The translations under genes were made by a program, and so were the position numbers. 64,000 bases of DNA, taken from NCBI RefSeq assembly GCF_014193695.1, contig NZ_JACHZR010000006.1, positions 310,001 through 374,000 on the forward strand, given 5' to 3'. The notes under the pieces are model-generated. The model made no database searches. It saw nothing but the letters and a program-made list of their open reading frames with translations, and had not been told where the DNA came from. Source of the stretch: Rhizobium sp. BK316. GTDB lineage: Bacteria > Pseudomonadota > Alphaproteobacteria > Rhizobiales > Rhizobiaceae. The stretch's first letter is position 1; each line of letters begins with the position of its first letter. Positions 61,065 to 64,000 of the stretch are shown piece after piece.

Positions 61065-64000
61065 TCCCGAATTTCTGTATCCAGCGCCCGGTCGCAACGA
61101 CGCTGCTTGCGATCGGCGTCATTCTGGCCGGTCTTGCGGGCTACCGGCTCGTGCCGGTGGCGGCGCTGCCGCAGGTCGACTTCCCGACCATCAACGTTTC
61201 GGCGCAGCTGAGCGGCGCCTCGCCGCAGACGATGGCGACCTCGGTCGCGACACCGCTGATCAAACAGTTCGAGACGATCCCCGGCATCAGCGAGATCAGC
61301 GCGTCGAGTTCGCTCGGCAGTACCAGCATCGTGCTGCAATTCGACCTGAACCGCGATATCGATGCGGCCGCCGCCGACGTGCAGGCGGCCATTTCGCATG
61401 CGACGCGGCAATTGCCCGACAACATGACGACACCGCCGAGCTATCGGAAGACCAACCCCGCCGATGCGCCGATCATGCTGCTGTCGGTGCAGAGCAACAC
61501 CATGCCGCGCAGCAAGCTCGACGAGATCGCCGAAGACATCATCTCGCCGTCGCTGTCGACGCTTCCGGGTGTTGCCCAGGTCAGCGTCTTCGGCGCGCAG
61601 ACCTATGCCGTGCGCGTCGAGGTCGATCCCAACAAGCTTTTGACCCGCAACATCGGCATCGATACCGTCAACAAGGCGCTTGCCGCCGCCAACAGCCAGC
61701 AGCCGGTCGGCACCCTGCAGAACAATTCGCAGGCCATGACGATCACGGCGAACACGCAGCGCACCAACGCCGAGCAGTTCCGCTCGCTCGTCATTGCCAA
61801 TCCGAACGGTGCGCCGATCCATCTCGGCGATATCGCCGACGTGCAGGACAGCGTCGAGAACCAATATACGGGAAGCTGGTATGACGGCCAGCGCGGCATC
61901 ATCCTGGCCATCCAGCGCCAGCCGGATGCCAATACGGTCGACGTCGTCGACGCGATCAACGCCAAGCTGCCGCAGCTTCACGCCGAAATCCCGCCCTCGG
62001 TCAACACAGTCGTCATGAACGATGCCGCAAAGCCGATCCGCGATGCCATCGCCGACGTGAAGTTCACGCTACTCCTGACGATCGGCCTCGTCGTTCTCGT
62101 CATCTACCTCTTCACCGGCCATGCAACGGCTACGATCATTCCGGGGCTTGCCGTTCCGCTGTCGCTGATTTCGACTTTCGGCATGATGTATGTGCTGGGC
62201 TACAGTATCGACAATATCTCGCTGCTCGGCCTCACGCTCGCGGTGGGCCTCGTGGTGGACGATGCGATCGTCATGCTGGAAAACATCCTGCGCCATGTCG
62301 AGGAAGGCATGCCGGTGCGCGAGGCGGCGATCAAGGGTGCCGGTGAAGTCAGTTACACCATCATCTCCATGTCGGTCTCGCTGATTGCGGTCTTCATCCC
62401 GATCCTCTTGATGGGTGGCGTCGTCGGCCGCGTGTTCAATGAATTCGGCATGGTGGTGGCGATCGCCATCATTGCTTCGGCGATCGTGTCGCTGACGGTC
62501 ACGCCGATGCTCGGCTCGCGTCTTTCCAGCAATCACAGCCGTCCGCCACTCGTCATCCGCATCTTCGATGCCGGTTTCGAGCGGACGCTGCGCGGTTATG
62601 ACAATGCGGTCGGCTGGTGCCTTCGCCATCGCCCCTTCATCCTTGGAGTCTTTCTCGCGTCCGTCGCGCTGACCGTCTATTTCTTCATGACGCTGCCGAC
62701 GAGCTTCTTCCCGCAGGAAGATATCGGCCGCCTGACGATCAGCACACAGGCGCGGCAGGATATTTCCTATTCGGCGATGGAGGCCCTGCAGCAGCAGGCA
62801 GCCGCCGTCGTCAAGGCGAACCCGGCCGTCAACCACGTGATGTCGACCATCGGCGGCAACCCCAACAAGCCGCAGAACAACGGCTCGATGTTCGTCGAAC
62901 TGAAGGACAAGGATCAGCGTGAACCGCTTGACCAGACGCTGCGCGAGCTGCGCACTGACATCAACAAGATCCCCGGCCTGCAGGCCTTCGTGACCCCGAA
63001 CCAGAGCCTGCGCTTCGGCGGGCGCCAGACCGCCAGCCAATATCAGTTGGTCATACAGGCGCTGAACGCCGACCAGACCAACCTGTGGGCCGGCAAGATC
63101 CAGCAGGCGATGCGCGCCGACCGCCTGTTCACGGATGTGACCTCGGATGCGCAGAACAATGCCCTTCAGGCCAGTATCGTCATCGATACCGAGCGGGCAG
63201 CCGCCTACGGGATCGACAACGACACGCTGCGCACGACGCTGCAGGAATCCTTCAGCGGCTTTGCGGCCGCGGAAATCCAGTCGACCGGAGACAGCTACGA
63301 CGTCATCGTCGAATATGACACGAGCAAGCCCTGGGACGACCAGAAACTCTCTGAAATCCGCGTCGCCTCTTCCAATGGCAGCCTGGTGCCGCTTTCGAAC
63401 TTCGCGCATGTCGAACGTACGGTCGGACCCGTCACCATCAACCAAACGGGGCAGCTCGTCTCGACCACCGTTTCCTTCAACCTGCCGGAAGGCGTATCGC
63501 TCAGCGACGCGACGGCCAGGATCGACCAGATCAAGAAAGACCTCGACATGCCGGCCGACGTCTTCACGTCCTATGGCGGTACGGCAGAGATCTTCCAGCA
63601 GTCGCAGGGCAATACACCCTATCTGATCCTGGCGGCCGTGCTGACCATCTATGTCGTGCTCGGCGTACTCTATGAGAGCTTTATCCACCCGCTGACCATC
63701 CTCTCCGGTCTGCCGGCGGCCGCCTTCGGCGCGCTTCTGGCGCTAAAGATCATGGGCTTTGATCTCTCGATCATCGCTCTCATCGGCCTGCTGATGCTGA
63801 TCGGCATCGTCAAGAAGAACGCGATCATGATGATCGACGTGGCGGTGGAGACGATGCGCACGACGGGCGAGAAGGCGACGGCGGCGATCCACGAAGCCTG
63901 CGTGCGGCGCTTCCGCCCGATCATGATGACGACCTTCTGCGCCCTGCTCGGCGCCCTGCCGATCGCGCTCGGCACAGGTGCCAGCTCGGAGCTGCGCCAG
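61061..64000 (+). CDS. RND efflux pump inner-membrane subunit (partial)
   Basis: The reading frame is open from the ATG at 61061 to the window end (980 codons), so the 3' end lies outside. It begins MIPNFCIQRPVATTLLAIGV, contains the first large periplasmic domain and the segments DNISLLGLTLAVGLVVDDAI (with the proton-relay Asp pair of AcrB-type pumps), and later KKNAIMMIDVAVE and RRFRPIMMTTFCALLGALPI. It uses the proton gradient to export toxic compounds. It is coupled to the adaptor gene by a 4-bp overlap. The Mdt/Mex subclass and substrate are not determined. Confidence 0.94.
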   Translation, partial: MIPNFCIQRPVATTLLAIGVILAGLAGYRLVPVAALPQVDFPTINVSAQLSGASPQTMATSVATPLIKQFETIPGISEISASSSLGSTSIVLQFDLNRDIDAAAADVQAAISHATRQLPDNMTTPPSYRKTNPADAPIMLLSVQSNTMPRSKLDEIAEDIISPSLSTLPGVAQVSVFGAQTYAVRVEVDPNKLLTRNIGIDTVNKALAAANSQQPVGTLQNNSQAMTITANTQRTNAEQFRSLVIANPNGAPIHLGDIADVQDSVENQYTGSWYDGQRGIILAIQRQPDANTVDVVDAINAKLPQLHAEIPPSVNTVVMNDAAKPIRDAIADVKFTLLLTIGLVVLVIYLFTGHATATIIPGLAVPLSLISTFGMMYVLGYSIDNISLLGLTLAVGLVVDDAIVMLENILRHVEEGMPVREAAIKGAGEVSYTIISMSVSLIAVFIPILLMGGVVGRVFNEFGMVVAIAIIASAIVSLTVTPMLGSRLSSNHSRPPLVIRIFDAGFERTLRGYDNAVGWCLRHRPFILGVFLASVALTVYFFMTLPTSFFPQEDIGRLTISTQARQDISYSAMEALQQQAAAVVKANPAVNHVMSTIGGNPNKPQNNGSMFVELKDKDQREPLDQTLRELRTDINKIPGLQAFVTPNQSLRFGGRQTASQYQLVIQALNADQTNLWAGKIQQAMRADRLFTDVTSDAQNNALQASIVIDTERAAAYGIDNDTLRTTLQESFSGFAAAEIQSTGDSYDVIVEYDTSKPWDDQKLSEIRVASSNGSLVPLSNFAHVERTVGPVTINQTGQLVSTTVSFNLPEGVSLSDATARIDQIKKDLDMPADVFTSYGGTAEIFQQSQGNTPYLILAAVLTIYVVLGVLYESFIHPLTILSGLPAAAFGALLALKIMGFDLSIIALIGLLMLIGIVKKNAIMMIDVAVETMRTTGEKATAAIHEACVRRFRPIMMTTFCALLGALPIALGTGASSELRQ

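Noticed and set aside
62069..63688. 539-codon minus-strand frame opposite the RND pump
   Set aside because: Shadow of the pump gene, whose own frame is open from 61061 to the window end with full RND motifs.

Overview
The window looks like a chromosomal segment of a Rhizobium species (Rhizobiales), probably close to R. leguminosarum or R. etli. The basis is high GC coding DNA with strong third-position bias, a RopA-type porin, a single bifunctional Rsh, the rhizobial order iolR-iolC(with extra C-terminal domain)-iolD-iolE-iolB, DUF1127 and DUF3563 small proteins, a host-attachment family protein, and several intergenic palindromes of the rhizobial RIME kind. No phage, conjugative, CRISPR or complete IS genes were seen. 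This taxonomic call is inference from gene content, not a database match.

Layout. 1-10.3 kb is core housekeeping, mostly on the minus strand: a Crp/Fnr regulator, era, rnc, lepB, acpS, a DUF2062 protein, a 49-residue DUF3563 protein, rsh, rpoZ, smpB and dapA, with a plus-strand NYN-domain protein between. 10.4-17.5 kb has a lytic transglycosylase, an alpha/beta hydrolase, the porin, a small exported protein, tRNA-Ser(GCU) and a ferredoxin-reductase-like flavoprotein. 17.6-25.6 kb is an inositol catabolism cluster under an RpiR-type regulator, with candidate operator palindromes. 25.7-27.1 kb holds a DUF1127 gene, an AraC regulator with a cysteine cluster and a cysteine-rich 54-residue protein; one 22-bp motif is repeated upstream of both target genes. 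27.1-35.5 kb is a mixed accessory stretch: MATE transporter, two PilZ-like proteins around a DUF2177 remnant, a host-attachment protein, a HisC-like aminotransferase, small proteins and AMP nucleosidase.

35.7-38.1 kb is a compact operon of three YciI/DGPF-domain proteins and an ECF sigma factor with a long C-terminal extension (ECF42-like). 38.1-41.7 kb is an envelope-glycosylation module: a flippase-like membrane protein divergent from a polyprenyl-phosphate GT2 and an ArnT/PMT-like transferase. A 293-bp element with 32-bp perfect terminal inverted repeats lies exactly between the stop codons of two convergent genes at 41.65-41.95 kb. 41.9-45.8 kb has a phosphotriesterase-family protein and a divergent polyamine-type pair (class III aminotransferase, glutamine synthetase-like enzyme). 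45.9-55.6 kb contains a membrane diguanylate cyclase, a lipid kinase, an MFS transporter, a divergent HxlR/quinone-oxidoreductase pair, MgtE with a structured leader, an Lrp/EamA pair and an L,D-transpeptidase. 55.8-64 kb has ETF-ubiquinone oxidoreductase, an SDR, a phosphotransferase-family protein and an RND efflux adaptor and pump; the pump gene runs off the right edge.

The best leads for something undescribed are the AraC/DUF1127/cysteine-protein regulon with its repeated motif, the DGPF-ECF42 operon, the inverted-repeat element between two stop codons, and the competing hairpins in the mgtE leader.
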